The notes below the pieces were generated by a model. It was not told the DNA's origin. It was given only the letters and a program-made list of their open reading frames with translations, and ran no database searches. A stretch of 64,000 nucleotides of DNA from an uncultured Mailhella sp. (GTDB taxonomy: Bacteria; Desulfobacterota; Desulfovibrionia; Desulfovibrionales; Desulfovibrionaceae): assembly GCF_963931295.1 (NCBI RefSeq), contig NZ_OZ007001.1:620001-684000 (forward strand). The letters are read 5' to 3'. The stretch's first letter is position 1; the number at the start of each line of letters is the position of its first letter. A program made the translations under genes and the position numbers. This document shows, piece by piece, positions 27,862-36,795 of the stretch.

Positions 27862-27967
27862 GCGGCTCAACCGTACTTCCGCCCCAGTACCCGGGCGGGA
27901 GTACTCTCCCTGCTTACGGGTGCAACGTGACTTCGCGTCACCGAGAATATATCCTGAGGAGGATTTT

Positions 27968-29044
27968 ATGAATCGTCTGTTCCGTACCGCCCTCATGGCC
28001 GCCGTGTGCGTGGGTCTGCTCTCCGCTCCGGCCTTCGCCGCCTACAAAAAGGAATACAAGCTGAGCGTGGTGCCCGCCGCCACCTCCGGCTGGGGCCTTT
28101 CCGCAACCTACTTCGCCGATCTCGTCAAGGAGCGCACCAACGGCCGCATCAACATCAAGGTGTACCCCGGCGCTCAGCTCATGGCCGGCAAGCAGACTTC
28201 CGAACTGCTGCTCGTGCGCCGCGGCGCCATCGACTTCGCCCTCGCCTCCACCATCAACTGGTCGCCCCAGGTGCAGGAACTCAACCTCACCGCCCTGCCC
28301 TTCTTCGTGGCCAACAATCCCGACCGCTACAAGGCCATGGACGCCATTGAAGCCGGCGAGTCCGGCAAGATGCTCGTCGCCGCCGTGGAAAAGACCGGCG
28401 TGAAGTTCATCGGCTGGGGCGAAAACGGCTTCCGCGAACTTACCACCAGCAAGGGCCCCATCAATCATCCTTCCGACATGAAGGGCATGAAGCTGCGCGT
28501 GTGCGGCACGCCCATCTTCGCCGACATCTTCACCGCTCTCGGCGCGAATCCGCAGGCCATCAACTGGTCCGAGGCCGTGACCGGCTTCCAGCAGGGCATC
28601 GTGGACGGTCAGGAAAACCCCACCAACGGCATCAACATCACGCTCCAGATCTGGACCTGGCACAAGTATCACACCGACTGGCACTACATGATCGATCCGC
28701 TGCTGCTCACCTCCAACGCCAAGGTGTGGAAGTCCTTCTCCAAGGAAGATCAGGCCATCCTCATGGAATGCGCCAAGGAAATGGAAAAGTACAGCAAGGC
28801 TCTCTCCCGCCTCGGCTTCGACGACGGTTCCTCCCTCGCCTTCCTCCAGAGCATAAACAAGGTGCCCGCCGTGACCGATCCCTTCAAGACCATGGAAGAA
28901 CACGGCATGAACATCGTGAAGTTCACGCCTGAACAGGTCAGGGAATTCTACGACGCCACCAAGAGCGTGCGCGACAAGTGGACCAAGGAAGTCGGCCCCG
29001 AACTCGTGAAGGCCGCCGAGGCCGACATGAAGGCCGCTCAGTAA
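27968..29044 (+). CDS. dctP: TRAP transporter substrate-binding protein (DctP family)
   Basis: A 358-residue periplasmic solute-binding protein. A Sec signal peptide (ALMAAVCVGLLSAPAFA) precedes a mature domain with typical DctP features: KERTNGRINIKVYPGAQL near residue 60, MKGMKLRVCGTPIFADIF with the substrate-binding Arg near residue 175, and GFQQGIVDGQENP. It delivers an organic anion to the DctQM permease. AGGAGG lies five bases before the ATG. A terminator-like hairpin follows, as expected when the binding protein must be made in excess. The substrate could be a dicarboxylate, a sulfonate or another carboxylate and cannot be told. Confidence 0.93.
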   Translation: MNRLFRTALMAAVCVGLLSAPAFAAYKKEYKLSVVPAATSGWGLSATYFADLVKERTNGRINIKVYPGAQLMAGKQTSELLLVRRGAIDFALASTINWSPQVQELNLTALPFFVANNPDRYKAMDAIEAGESGKMLVAAVEKTGVKFIGWGENGFRELTTSKGPINHPSDMKGMKLRVCGTPIFADIFTALGANPQAINWSEAVTGFQQGIVDGQENPTNGINITLQIWTWHKYHTDWHYMIDPLLLTSNAKVWKSFSKEDQAILMECAKEMEKYSKALSRLGFDDGSSLAFLQSINKVPAVTDPFKTMEEHGMNIVKFTPEQVREFYDATKSVRDKWTKEVGPELVKAAEADMKAAQ

Positions 29045-29056
29045 AACAACATGTTC

Positions 29057-29085
29057 CGGGAGCGGCCGGGCCGCTCCCGTCTTTT
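29057..29085 (+). terminator. Attenuator between dctP and dctQ
   Basis: CGGGAGCGGC (29057-29066) and GCCGCTCCCG (29070-29079) form a perfect ten-pair stem with a CGG loop, followed by TCTTTT. Lying 12 bases after dctP and before dctQ, it should let only part of the transcription continue. Confidence 0.75.
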
Positions 29086-29105
29086 CATCATCGGGGATTC
29101 TCACT

Positions 29106-29576
29106 ATGTGGAACTTTCTGAACGCACGCTTCGAGGAACTGCTCGGAGCCGTACTGCTGGCCGTGATGGCGTGCATATCGTTCATCAACGTGATCGTGCG
29201 CTACTGCACCAATTTTTCGTTTTCCTCGTCGGAAGAGCTCACCGTCAACCTCTTCGTGTGGATAGTGCTGCTGGGAACCTCCCGCGCCTTCCGCGAAGGC
29301 GGGAACTTCAGCATGAATCTGCTCTACGACGCCATGCCCCGCCCCCTCAGAAAGCTCCTCTACATTTTCGGCACGCTGTGCAGCATCGCGTTCTTCGCCG
29401 CCCTCTGCTGGCAGGGATACATTGAAGTCAAGGACGAAATCGAACTCGAAGTGATTTCCGAATCGCTGGCCATTCCGGTCTGGATCTACACCATCGCCAC
29501 GCCGCTCTTTTCCGCCCTCATCATCGTGCGCATTCTCCAGAAGCTCTGGGAAGACTTCCGTTCCAGAAACTACTAG
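29106..29576 (+). CDS. dctQ: TRAP transporter small membrane subunit (DctQ family)
   Basis: A 156-residue protein with four hydrophobic helices, the usual DctQ layout. Motifs include VMACISFINVIVRYCTNFSFSSSEE near the N-terminus and the RAFREGGNFSMNLLYDAMP segment. It associates with DctM to form the permease. It sits 61 bases after dctP, beyond the attenuator, and 81 bases before dctM. Confidence 0.9.
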   Translation: MWNFLNARFEELLGAVLLAVMACISFINVIVRYCTNFSFSSSEELTVNLFVWIVLLGTSRAFREGGNFSMNLLYDAMPRPLRKLLYIFGTLCSIAFFAALCWQGYIEVKDEIELEVISESLAIPVWIYTIATPLFSALIIVRILQKLWEDFRSRNY

Positions 29577-29657
29577 TCCCCCGCAAGGACCCTGATCCGC
29601 ACGTCAAACCGCTTGCTTCAAACGCCTTCCGCGTCTTTGAAGTCTGGAGAATTTTGC

Positions 29658-30953
29658 ATGGATACCTCACTTTTTCACGATCCGGCCTTCTGGCTTCTCG
29701 TCACCTTCATCGTTCCGCTCATCTTCCGCGTGCCCATAGCCATCTCTCTCGGCGTTTCCGCCATCTTCGTCGGCTGGTGGTGGGACATGGGCATCGACAT
29801 GCTCTCCTACAACTTCTTTGCCGGCATCGCCAAGGTGCCGCTGCTCGCCATTCCGTTCTTCATTCTCGCGGGCTTCATCATGGAACGCGCGGGCATCGCG
29901 GCCCGCATCGTCATGCTCGTGGAAACCCTCGTCGGCAACATGACCGGCGGCCTCGCCGTCGCCACCGTGGGCGTCGCCACCTTCTGGGGCGCCGTCAGCG
30001 GCTCCGGCCCCGCCACCGTGGCCGCCCTCGGCCTCATCCTCATTCCCGCCATGGTCAAGAGCGGCTACGACAAGCCCTTCGCCGCCGCCACCGTGTCCGT
30101 CACTTCCGGCCTTGCCATCGTCATTCCGCCGAGCATCGCGTTCATCGTGTACGGCGGCATTGCCGACGTCTCCGTGCCCGCCCTCTTTGCCGCAGGCTTC
30201 ATTCCCGGCGTGGTGGTCGCCATCTTCCTCATGGCCTCCGTGCTCATCACCTCCAGAAAGAAGGGTTATCGCGGCAAACCGCGCTCCATGCCCGTGTCCA
30301 GGGCCCTGCGCGAAGCCTTCTGGGGCGTCATGACCCCGGTCGTCATTCTCGGCGGCATCTACGGCGGCGTGTTCACCCCCACCGAAGCCGCCGCCGTGGC
30401 CATCTTCTACGGCCTGTTCGTGGGCGTGTTCATCTACCGCACCATCAACAAGCTCTCCATCCTTGTGGACGTGCTCGTGGAATCCGTGAAGGCCACCGCC
30501 GTCATCATGTTCGTGGTCACCTGCGCAGGTCTCTACGCCTGGGTCGCCAGCACCGTGGGACTCGTGGAGCGCGGCGCTTCCGTGCTGCTCTCCCTCTCCG
30601 ACAACCCCATCGTGCTGCTCCTGCTCATCAACGTGATCCTCTTCATCGCGGGCATGCTGCTCGACGCCATTTCCATCTACTACGTGCTGCTGCCCTTCCT
30701 GCTGCCCATCATGGCTCATTTCGGCTGGGATCCCGTGTGGTTCGGCGTCATGATGACCATCAACCTCGCCCTCGGTCAGGTCACGCCGCCCGTGGCCGTG
30801 AACCTCTACGTGGGCGCAAAAATCAGCAACCTCACCATGGAAGAAATCACGCCGCCCGTGCTGCCCATGCTCCTTGCGTCCGTGCTGGCCCTCGTGGTCA
30901 TCGTGCTCTTCCCCGACATCACCCTCTTCCTGCCGCGCCTGCTCGGCATGTAA
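29658..30953 (+). CDS. dctM: TRAP transporter large permease (DctM family)
   Basis: A 431-residue permease with about 12 helices. Typical features are PLLAIPFFILAGFIMERAGI near residue 55, FWGAVSGSGPATVAALG near residue 110, IPPSIAFIVYGGIADVSVP near residue 155 and GQVTPPVAVNLYVG near residue 375. The start MDTSLFHD is preceded by GGAG. It uses a sodium or proton gradient to move the solute delivered by DctP. Length is normal. A bidirectional terminator follows. Confidence 0.93.
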   Translation: MDTSLFHDPAFWLLVTFIVPLIFRVPIAISLGVSAIFVGWWWDMGIDMLSYNFFAGIAKVPLLAIPFFILAGFIMERAGIAARIVMLVETLVGNMTGGLAVATVGVATFWGAVSGSGPATVAALGLILIPAMVKSGYDKPFAAATVSVTSGLAIVIPPSIAFIVYGGIADVSVPALFAAGFIPGVVVAIFLMASVLITSRKKGYRGKPRSMPVSRALREAFWGVMTPVVILGGIYGGVFTPTEAAAVAIFYGLFVGVFIYRTINKLSILVDVLVESVKATAVIMFVVTCAGLYAWVASTVGLVERGASVLLSLSDNPIVLLLLINVILFIAGMLLDAISIYYVLLPFLLPIMAHFGWDPVWFGVMMTINLALGQVTPPVAVNLYVGAKISNLTMEEITPPVLPMLLASVLALVVIVLFPDITLFLPRLLGM

Positions 30954-31001
30954 CCATCCCGGCTCCGCATTTCGGGGCCGGAAGCCTTCGGCTCGTCTAA
31001 G

Positions 31002-31038
31002 AAAGAAAAAAGGCCGCCCGGCAACGGACGGCCTCTTT
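31002..31038. terminator. Bidirectional terminator between dctM and the kinase-like gene
   Basis: AGGCCGCCCG (31011-31020) and CGGACGGCCT (31025-31034) pair with one mismatch around GCAA. The plus strand continues CTTTTC and the minus strand continues TTTTTTCTTTC, so it can end both convergent transcripts. Confidence 0.82.
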
Positions 31039-31055
31039 TCATGCCTCAAAGAGGG

Positions 31056-33857
31056 CTATACCTTTCCCAGAAAATCACGCTGGAAAAAGCCGAAATGCAG
31101 GTGATGGAACAGGGAGTCGCGATCGACGCCCCGCACCTCGGCCTTCATGGCGTCCAGCACGGCGGCGTCTTTCCAGTCGTCCACCACGCGGCCGCGCCGG
31201 GCAAGATCCTCGGCCACGGACTTCGCATCCCTGAGGCGCGCTGCGGCGGCGTCCAGCGCCTCGTCATCGAGGCAGTCCCGAAGGCTCATGCGGTAGGCGT
31301 TCTCATCCAGCAGACGGAGCTTTTCATAAGTTTCCCTGTCGATGAACGACGGCCGGAACAGCTGATTGAAGCCCAGATGCCTGCGCATGACGCCGAGCTG
31401 ATCCTCATTGAGCGTGCTGCCGTCCACCACCACGGAAAGATGAACTCCCGCGCCGGAAAGCTGCGCCTGAAGCGCCGGATTCCCGGCAATGTTCACCTGC
31501 GTCGCGTCGTCGGGAAGATCGGGCATGAAGATGCGCAGAATCCGCTTCTGATCGTCGCTGAGGGCAGATGCGTCCACCATGACCGGCAGAGGTCCGGCAT
31601 GCGCGGCCTCAAGCGCCTGCCGAAGTTCGTCCCTGCCGGCAATGTCCACCTTCGCCACGCCCACCTTGCGCGCGCCGAAGCTCGCATCGTTGTCGATGCC
31701 CGTCACCTTCACCGCGCCGGTTTCGGGATTGATGTCCACAAGATAGTTCTGATAATGACGGTCCGCCTGACCGGAAAGCGCGTCCGCCCATTCCAGCCTG
31801 TTCAGCTCGCGCATGAGATTGGCCCGCATGTCGTCGAGCAGGCCTTTCTTTCTGAGTCCGCTCACGACCTGCCCAAGCGTCAGCTTGTTGCCCCGGCCGT
31901 CGGGCACGCACGGACGCCCCGTCATGAGGTCGCAGGCCGTGCTGCCCGGAGCCTTCTCCATGAACAGTCCCACGCGCCCGTCGTACACGCCTATGCGGGA
32001 GCGGGCCACGGCGTCGCCGCAACCTGCGGCATCGGCGCTGCGGCTGGCCGCCACGTTGATCTGCATGACGCGCGCCCCGGCCCGGTAGCCGAGCCGGTAC
32101 ACGGTGAGATCGGGAAAGCCCTGCCGCGCGGCCGTTTCCGGCTTGAACACCAAAGGCACGTCTTCGCCGTTCTCGCTGCGGTACACGCACAGCGTCACGG
32201 TGTTGGCCGCGCCGTGCCCCAGCACTTTGGCGCTCTTCAGCGTGTCGCTGCCGGCCTTCATTTCAAGCTGATCAGTCGGAATGCCCCGCAGCGACGCCTC
32301 AAGAAGCGTGGAAATAGCCACGTTGTGCTCGAAGGCCGCGGCAATGTATTCGCCGCGCAGCACGGCGCGATCGGCTGCCGTGCCCGCATACATGGCGGCA
32401 ATTTCCTCCGCCTGCGCCTCGACAATGGGCTGACGGGTCGAGAGCGTGCCGGCAAATTTTTCCAGAAACGCCGCGCCCGCGCCCTCGCAGAAGTCGCTGC
32501 TGCGGGCTGCGGCAAACAGATTGACCGCCTCCCGGACCGAAATGGAAACGCCGCACCTTCCGAGAAAGTTGCGCAGGGCAACGCTGTTCGACAATCCGCC
32601 GCTGCCTGCGAGGTACAGAGCGTAGAGCAGCGTGGAATTCTTGTCCGTGCTGCCGGAACGAAGCCGCCGCCACGCCTGCATCAGCCCGCTTCTGACTCTG
32701 TCCGGCGAGGACGCGCCCGCCTGAACGTCCCCTTTCAGGGCCCTGAGATCGGCATTGTACCGGGCAAGGCCGCCGGCGACATCCATCAGCGCGTTCCGCA
32801 GTCTGGTCAGGCCGGTCTTCGAGGCCAGGGCGCGGCACATGTCGGGATCAATGACGGGCATGAGCTCGTCCACGGCCTTCACGACCTCCCCGTGCAGCGA
32901 ACAGCCGGACAAATTTCCGAGCCTGACGGCGCAGCGGTCCAAAAGATCGTTCAGGCCTGCGTGCAGACTCCTGTCCTCCACGCTCATGCCGTCGGTGTTC
33001 AGCAGCGCCACCGCGGCCCGCGCCCTGTCGAGCACGTCCCTCACATCGGCGGCCTCGCGGCGGAACTGCTGTTCCGACATGCCCGCGCCCTGCTGCTCCA
33101 GCCTGTCGAGCGCGTCGAAAAGTTCCCTCATCTGCCCGGCCACGCGCCTTTGCAGCGTGCGCTCGTGCATGCCGGGCGCAAGCGCCTTCATGCCGCCGGA
33201 AACGGTCATGTCGCCCATGTCCGCCATACGGTCCCGCATGTTCGCGCGCACGACCTGCTGCTCGGCGGAAAGCCCTTCCCCGCTTCCGCCCGCAAGCTGG
33301 AGCGACGCCACAAGATTCAGCGCCTCCGAGGCCCGGTACTGGGTGGATTGCAGCAGCGAAGAAAGCAGCGCGGAATCGTTCCCCGACGCCTCCATGAAGC
33401 GGCGCACCTCGCCGTAGAGCGCGTTCTGCGCCTTCGTGTACGCCGAAAGCCTGTTCAGCAGCGCCTCGGGAAGCGGCACCCCGGCAAAGGAGCGGGCCGG
33501 AATGCCCGCCAGAGCCGCGGCCGCCTTGTCGCAGGCCCGGGCCGCATCCATGAGGCGGCCGTGCGTGCGCCGCAGGCCGCTGAAAAGCCCCGGACGCGGA
33601 ATATTCCGGGCAAGCTCGGCGTACACCGAACCGGTCAGACAGGGCAGATTGCCCGACGCGCGCCCGAGCAGCCTGTCGAGGCGCTTCTGCGCGCCCTGAA
33701 GCTGCACCGCCACCGGCATGGCGGCAGGCCGCGCCGCCTCCGGGCGGATTTCCTGTTCCACGGCGGGAGACGTCGCAACGGCATGGCTGCCGCTGACGGA
33801 AGGTTCCGGCAGATCCGATATCAAAGGAGTATGAAGAGGATTATGAACCTGACTCAT
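31056..33857 (-). CDS. Large non-Sec protein with kinase-like C-terminal motifs; candidate secreted effector
   Basis: Start taken at MSQVHNPLHT (GGAG six bases upstream), giving 933 residues; an ATG 30 bases earlier lies inside the preceding gene. There is no signal peptide or membrane helix. The first 50 residues are Ser/Pro/Ala/Thr-rich and likely disordered. Residues of about 55-520 are mostly helical. Around residues 540-730 there is a kinase-like set: glycine loop VLGHGAANTV, candidate Lys in VPLVFKPE, catalytic-loop-like GQADRHYQNYLVD and metal-site-like GIDNDASFG. This D-R-H-x-x-N plus D-N-D pattern is seen in PI3/4-kinase and HipA-like folds. It follows an acidic gene by 14 bases. The effector role is inference; I do not recognise a named family. 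Confidence 0.75.
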   Translation of the reverse strand: MSQVHNPLHTPLISDLPEPSVSGSHAVATSPAVEQEIRPEAARPAAMPVAVQLQGAQKRLDRLLGRASGNLPCLTGSVYAELARNIPRPGLFSGLRRTHGRLMDAARACDKAAAALAGIPARSFAGVPLPEALLNRLSAYTKAQNALYGEVRRFMEASGNDSALLSSLLQSTQYRASEALNLVASLQLAGGSGEGLSAEQQVVRANMRDRMADMGDMTVSGGMKALAPGMHERTLQRRVAGQMRELFDALDRLEQQGAGMSEQQFRREAADVRDVLDRARAAVALLNTDGMSVEDRSLHAGLNDLLDRCAVRLGNLSGCSLHGEVVKAVDELMPVIDPDMCRALASKTGLTRLRNALMDVAGGLARYNADLRALKGDVQAGASSPDRVRSGLMQAWRRLRSGSTDKNSTLLYALYLAGSGGLSNSVALRNFLGRCGVSISVREAVNLFAAARSSDFCEGAGAAFLEKFAGTLSTRQPIVEAQAEEIAAMYAGTAADRAVLRGEYIAAAFEHNVAISTLLEASLRGIPTDQLEMKAGSDTLKSAKVLGHGAANTVTLCVYRSENGEDVPLVFKPETAARQGFPDLTVYRLGYRAGARVMQINVAASRSADAAGCGDAVARSRIGVYDGRVGLFMEKAPGSTACDLMTGRPCVPDGRGNKLTLGQVVSGLRKKGLLDDMRANLMRELNRLEWADALSGQADRHYQNYLVDINPETGAVKVTGIDNDASFGARKVGVAKVDIAGRDELRQALEAAHAGPLPVMVDASALSDDQKRILRIFMPDLPDDATQVNIAGNPALQAQLSGAGVHLSVVVDGSTLNEDQLGVMRRHLGFNQLFRPSFIDRETYEKLRLLDENAYRMSLRDCLDDEALDAAAARLRDAKSVAEDLARRGRVVDDWKDAAVLDAMKAEVRGVDRDSLFHHLHFGFFQRDFLGKV

Positions 33858-33871
33858 GTGCTTCTCCCCCG

Positions 33872-34588
33872 CTAAACCCGCATCCACATGCTGAAGGGCA
33901 CGCTTTCTTCGCAGCGCATGTCCCCGGTTTCCAGACAGTCCAGAAGACCGTCCACGTCGTCGCCTCCGCGCTCCGCGCCTTCGCCCGTGAGCGACCAGCG
34001 GCAGCCCAGATCGTTCACGAACACGCGCAGCTCTCCGCTCCCGGGCCTGCTTTGCAGGCAGACTTCCGCCAGACGAAAGGCAGCCTCAAGATCTTCCCGC
34101 TCCTCCGCAGGATCGCCGAAGGCCCGGTTCCAAGGCAGACTCACGCCGAACCGAAACGAGCCCTCCTTCAGCAGAAAAAGCACGCGCATCCCCTGAAGGC
34201 CGCCTCCCGCAAGCCCGAAGCCCACGTATCCGCCTTCGTAAAAAGGAACGTCCCCGTCGGAAGAAGGCGCGGAGGCCGCCGCCTCTTCGGAACCGCCGAC
34301 GTTTGCGCCCGCCCGGGCGTCTTCGTCCTCGCCGGAGTCCGAAACGGCGTCCGAAGCCTCGGCCTCCGAGCTCTCCTGCCGACCGCTCCAGGCGTCGAGC
34401 ACGGCGTCCATGTCTCCGGGCAGCACGGGAACAAAGGACACGGGACGCATGTCCGTGGCAAAAAAGTTGTCATCCGTTCGATCCAGCACGTCCAGGGCCG
34501 ACAGTGGCACCGGCGGACAGGGAATATCGTTGTCTTTCAGAAATTCCGTCAACCCCTCGGGAAGACGTACCGCTTCGCGTTCAGACAT
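33872..34588 (-). CDS. Acidic protein encoded upstream of the kinase-like protein; possible chaperone or partner
   Basis: A 238-residue protein starting MSEREAVRLPEG, with AGGAGG five bases upstream. It is very acidic, especially residues of about 68-115 (runs of Glu, Asp, Ser and Ala), followed by a domain with VPFYEGGYVGFGLAGGG, LFLLKEGSFRFGVSLPWN and a C-terminal strand-rich part. No signal peptide, helix or known catalytic motif is seen. The small spacing to the next gene (14 bases) indicates one transcription unit. Small acidic proteins encoded just before large non-Sec proteins are often secretion chaperones, but the length and fold here do not clearly match a known class. Confidence 0.7.
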   Translation of the reverse strand: MSEREAVRLPEGLTEFLKDNDIPCPPVPLSALDVLDRTDDNFFATDMRPVSFVPVLPGDMDAVLDAWSGRQESSEAEASDAVSDSGEDEDARAGANVGGSEEAAASAPSSDGDVPFYEGGYVGFGLAGGGLQGMRVLFLLKEGSFRFGVSLPWNRAFGDPAEEREDLEAAFRLAEVCLQSRPGSGELRVFVNDLGCRWSLTGEGAERGGDDVDGLLDCLETGDMRCEESVPFSMWMRV

Positions 34589-35524
34589 GCAGGCCTCCTC
34601 ATGACGCCAAAGTTGGCGGCGCGCCGGAAAAAACGCTCCGTATGAAGGATAAAGCAAAAATCGTGCCGCAAGACAACGATAGACGCAGCCGCTCTCTTCG
34701 GCAATCCCCGCGCCGTGCCCCCGGGCCCCGGCCGCCCCTCACTTCGGCCCGTCCCGGCCGCCCCGCCTTTCCGCCCTTGCCCTCGCTTCGACAGCCCGGA
34801 TAAAACCGGTTCCAGATTCCCCCGCTCCTCATTTCGGCAGGCCCGCATTTCGTCCGCTCAGCGCCGGGCGTCCCCGCGCCGACAATTCCCTCCCCGATGC
34901 GGCCCCCGGCTCTTTCCGGCTCTCAGCTTTGCGCGGCCACCGGGCAACATCCGCCCTTGCCCCATCGCGTCCGCTCCCGCCCGGCGTCCCGGCTCCGACC
35001 CGAATCAAAACGCCGCCCGAAATCCCCGCCGAAACCACGCCGATCAACGCCCCGAAACGTCCGCCGCCCGGCGCAGCGCTCCTTGAACACTTCCGGCGCA
35101 TACAAAAAAGCCGCATTCGCCCCCTCCCGGGCGCAAAACACGCTCTTTCTCCGGCTCTTGCCCGCTTCCGTCGTTTCCCGACTGCAAAAATCTGCGGTTC
35201 CGGGCCACACTGCTGTGGATTGATTATAAGAATCTCTTTGACTTTCCCCGCAATTTCGGATGTCCAATAGGACATATCTTTCGTTAAAAAATTCTCTCCT
35301 GCGCTCCGGCTCCGCGCCGGAACCTCGGCGGACGTCCGCCAAGGGACCGAAGCCGCGTCGGAGCGGCGTTGTCGGCGTCTCTCCGGAAAGATGCATCGGA
35401 AAAACGTTCGTGGTCAGGGGCTCGGACGTTCGGCGTCTTTCAGGCCAGCCGACAGCCGGGCTCAACATCCGCCCGTCCCCGGCGGGCGCTTCCGCCCGGA
35501 AAATTTTTCTGGAGTTTCCTGTCG
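34589..35524. other. 0.9-kb spacer without a gene
   Basis: Between the divergent acidic-protein gene and the WYL regulator. No frame looks natural. The plus strand appears C-rich from 34690 to 35200. It holds a 14-base palindrome, GGCGGACGTCCGCC, at 35327-35340, and a dyad at 35260-35275, listed separately. Confidence 0.5.
35260..35275. promoter_or_regulatory. Candidate operator upstream of the WYL regulator
   Basis: ATGTCC-AATA-GGACAT is a perfect 6-4-6 inverted repeat in an AT-richer patch, 250 bases before the WYL gene. A related half, TAGGACA, occurs next to the XRE gene start at about 37237. Confidence 0.3.
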
Positions 35525-36502
35525 ATGTCTTCTCATCCACCCTCCGAGCTCGCTCACGCCGCCCCTTCGGGGGAAAGCGGCTCCCGGATTTCCCGTCTGC
35601 TGCGCATCGTGCAGGCCATCCGTCAGGATCCGCATCGACCCCTCAGCGCGCTCCAGGCCGAGCTCGGCATCGGCAGAAGTCAGTTCTACAAGGACAAGGC
35701 CGCCCTCGCCGAAGCCGGATTCCGCTTCAGCTACAGCAAGAAGAACGGCTTCCGCATTCTGGAAGACGCTCTCGTGCCGAACATCGACCTGAGCCTCTCC
35801 AACCGGCTCATTCTCATGCTGGCGCTCGAACAGCTCTGCCTCACCGGCGACGGCATGCTCGCCTCCCTCGCCGTGGACGCCGGGCGCAAGCTGGCGGGCG
35901 GCATGCCCGCGCCCTTCCGGGAACAGATGCTCTCCACCTTCGACCGCAGCTTTCCCCGCTGGAAGAACCATCGGCCGCCGGAAACGCTTTCCCTGCTGCT
36001 GGAAGCCGTAAGTCAGGGCAGGAGAATCCGCATTCTGTACGCCGCAAGCAGCGCCTGGGACTCCCGCTGGCGGGAAATAGATCCCCGGCATCTGTACCTG
36101 CGTCAGCGCGCGCTGTACCTGTACGCCCGCACCGTGGACGAATCGCCCTTTCAATGGCAGGGCTTCCGCGTGAGCCGCATCCGCAAGGTGGAAGACACCG
36201 GCATGCGCCTGTTCTGGCCCGCCGACGCCGACGACGGCTTCCGCCATCAGCAACCCGCCCCCGGCGACGACAACGGATATCCGGTGACCATCCGCTTCAC
36301 CGGTCAGGCCTCCCATTATATCCGGGAAAAGGTGTGGCGGGAGAGCCGGAACATGGAACAGACCGGTCCGGAAGAAATTCTGTTCACCGTGCGCGTGTCG
36401 GATCCGCAGGAAGTGGTGCGCTGGGCCCGCGTGTTCGGCGACGAGGCCGAAGTCATGGAATGCGGCGAACATGAGCCCTGCCCGCCTTCCGACCTCTCCT
36501 AG
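35525..36502 (+). CDS. WYL-domain transcriptional regulator
   Basis: A 325-residue protein. An N-terminal helix-turn-helix of the DeoR-like type (RISRLLRIVQAIRQDP...LSALQAELGIGRSQFYKDKAALAEAGF) is followed by a WYL ligand-binding domain (RRIRILYAASSAWDSRWREIDPRHLYLRQRALYLYARTVDE) and a C-terminal extension. Such proteins sense small molecules or nucleic acids and often control defence or stress genes. The start MSSHPPSEL is chosen for GGAG upstream. It is isolated, with long gene-poor spacers on its left; no obvious target gene is adjacent. The 293 bases after it hold nothing recognisable. Confidence 0.82.
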   Translation: MSSHPPSELAHAAPSGESGSRISRLLRIVQAIRQDPHRPLSALQAELGIGRSQFYKDKAALAEAGFRFSYSKKNGFRILEDALVPNIDLSLSNRLILMLALEQLCLTGDGMLASLAVDAGRKLAGGMPAPFREQMLSTFDRSFPRWKNHRPPETLSLLLEAVSQGRRIRILYAASSAWDSRWREIDPRHLYLRQRALYLYARTVDESPFQWQGFRVSRIRKVEDTGMRLFWPADADDGFRHQQPAPGDDNGYPVTIRFTGQASHYIREKVWRESRNMEQTGPEEILFTVRVSDPQEVVRWARVFGDEAEVMECGEHEPCPPSDLS

Positions 36503-36795
36503 CCGACCCGCCGCCCGAACAGCGGTCTGCCCTTCGACCTCGTTCCGCAACGAAGACACCGGACTTTCGGCGTTCAGAAAAGCGCCTCGCGACACGCCAC
36601 GGAATTTCTCCATTTCCTCAAAGAATTGCCCCGGACATCTCGTCCTGCGCCGATGCGATTTGAACGAAAAACTGCCCCCCGGCACAGACGCCACACCAAC
36701 GCTACTCAGACCTCGTTGCCCGTCGGGCAATCGAAGCGCCGGCGCAACGCCCGGGGATCAGCTCCCCCCCCATTCCTGCCGCTTGAGCGGACGGA

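Noticed and set aside
27968..30953. Isethionate-type TRAP system (IseKLM)
   Set aside because: No isethionate sulfite-lyase, activating enzyme or microcompartment gene is nearby, so the substrate was left open.
31041..33875. Plus-strand open frame of 944 codons opposite the kinase-like gene
   Set aside because: The minus-strand frame has the ribosome site, terminator and motifs; the plus frame is rich in Arg, His and Gly without domains.
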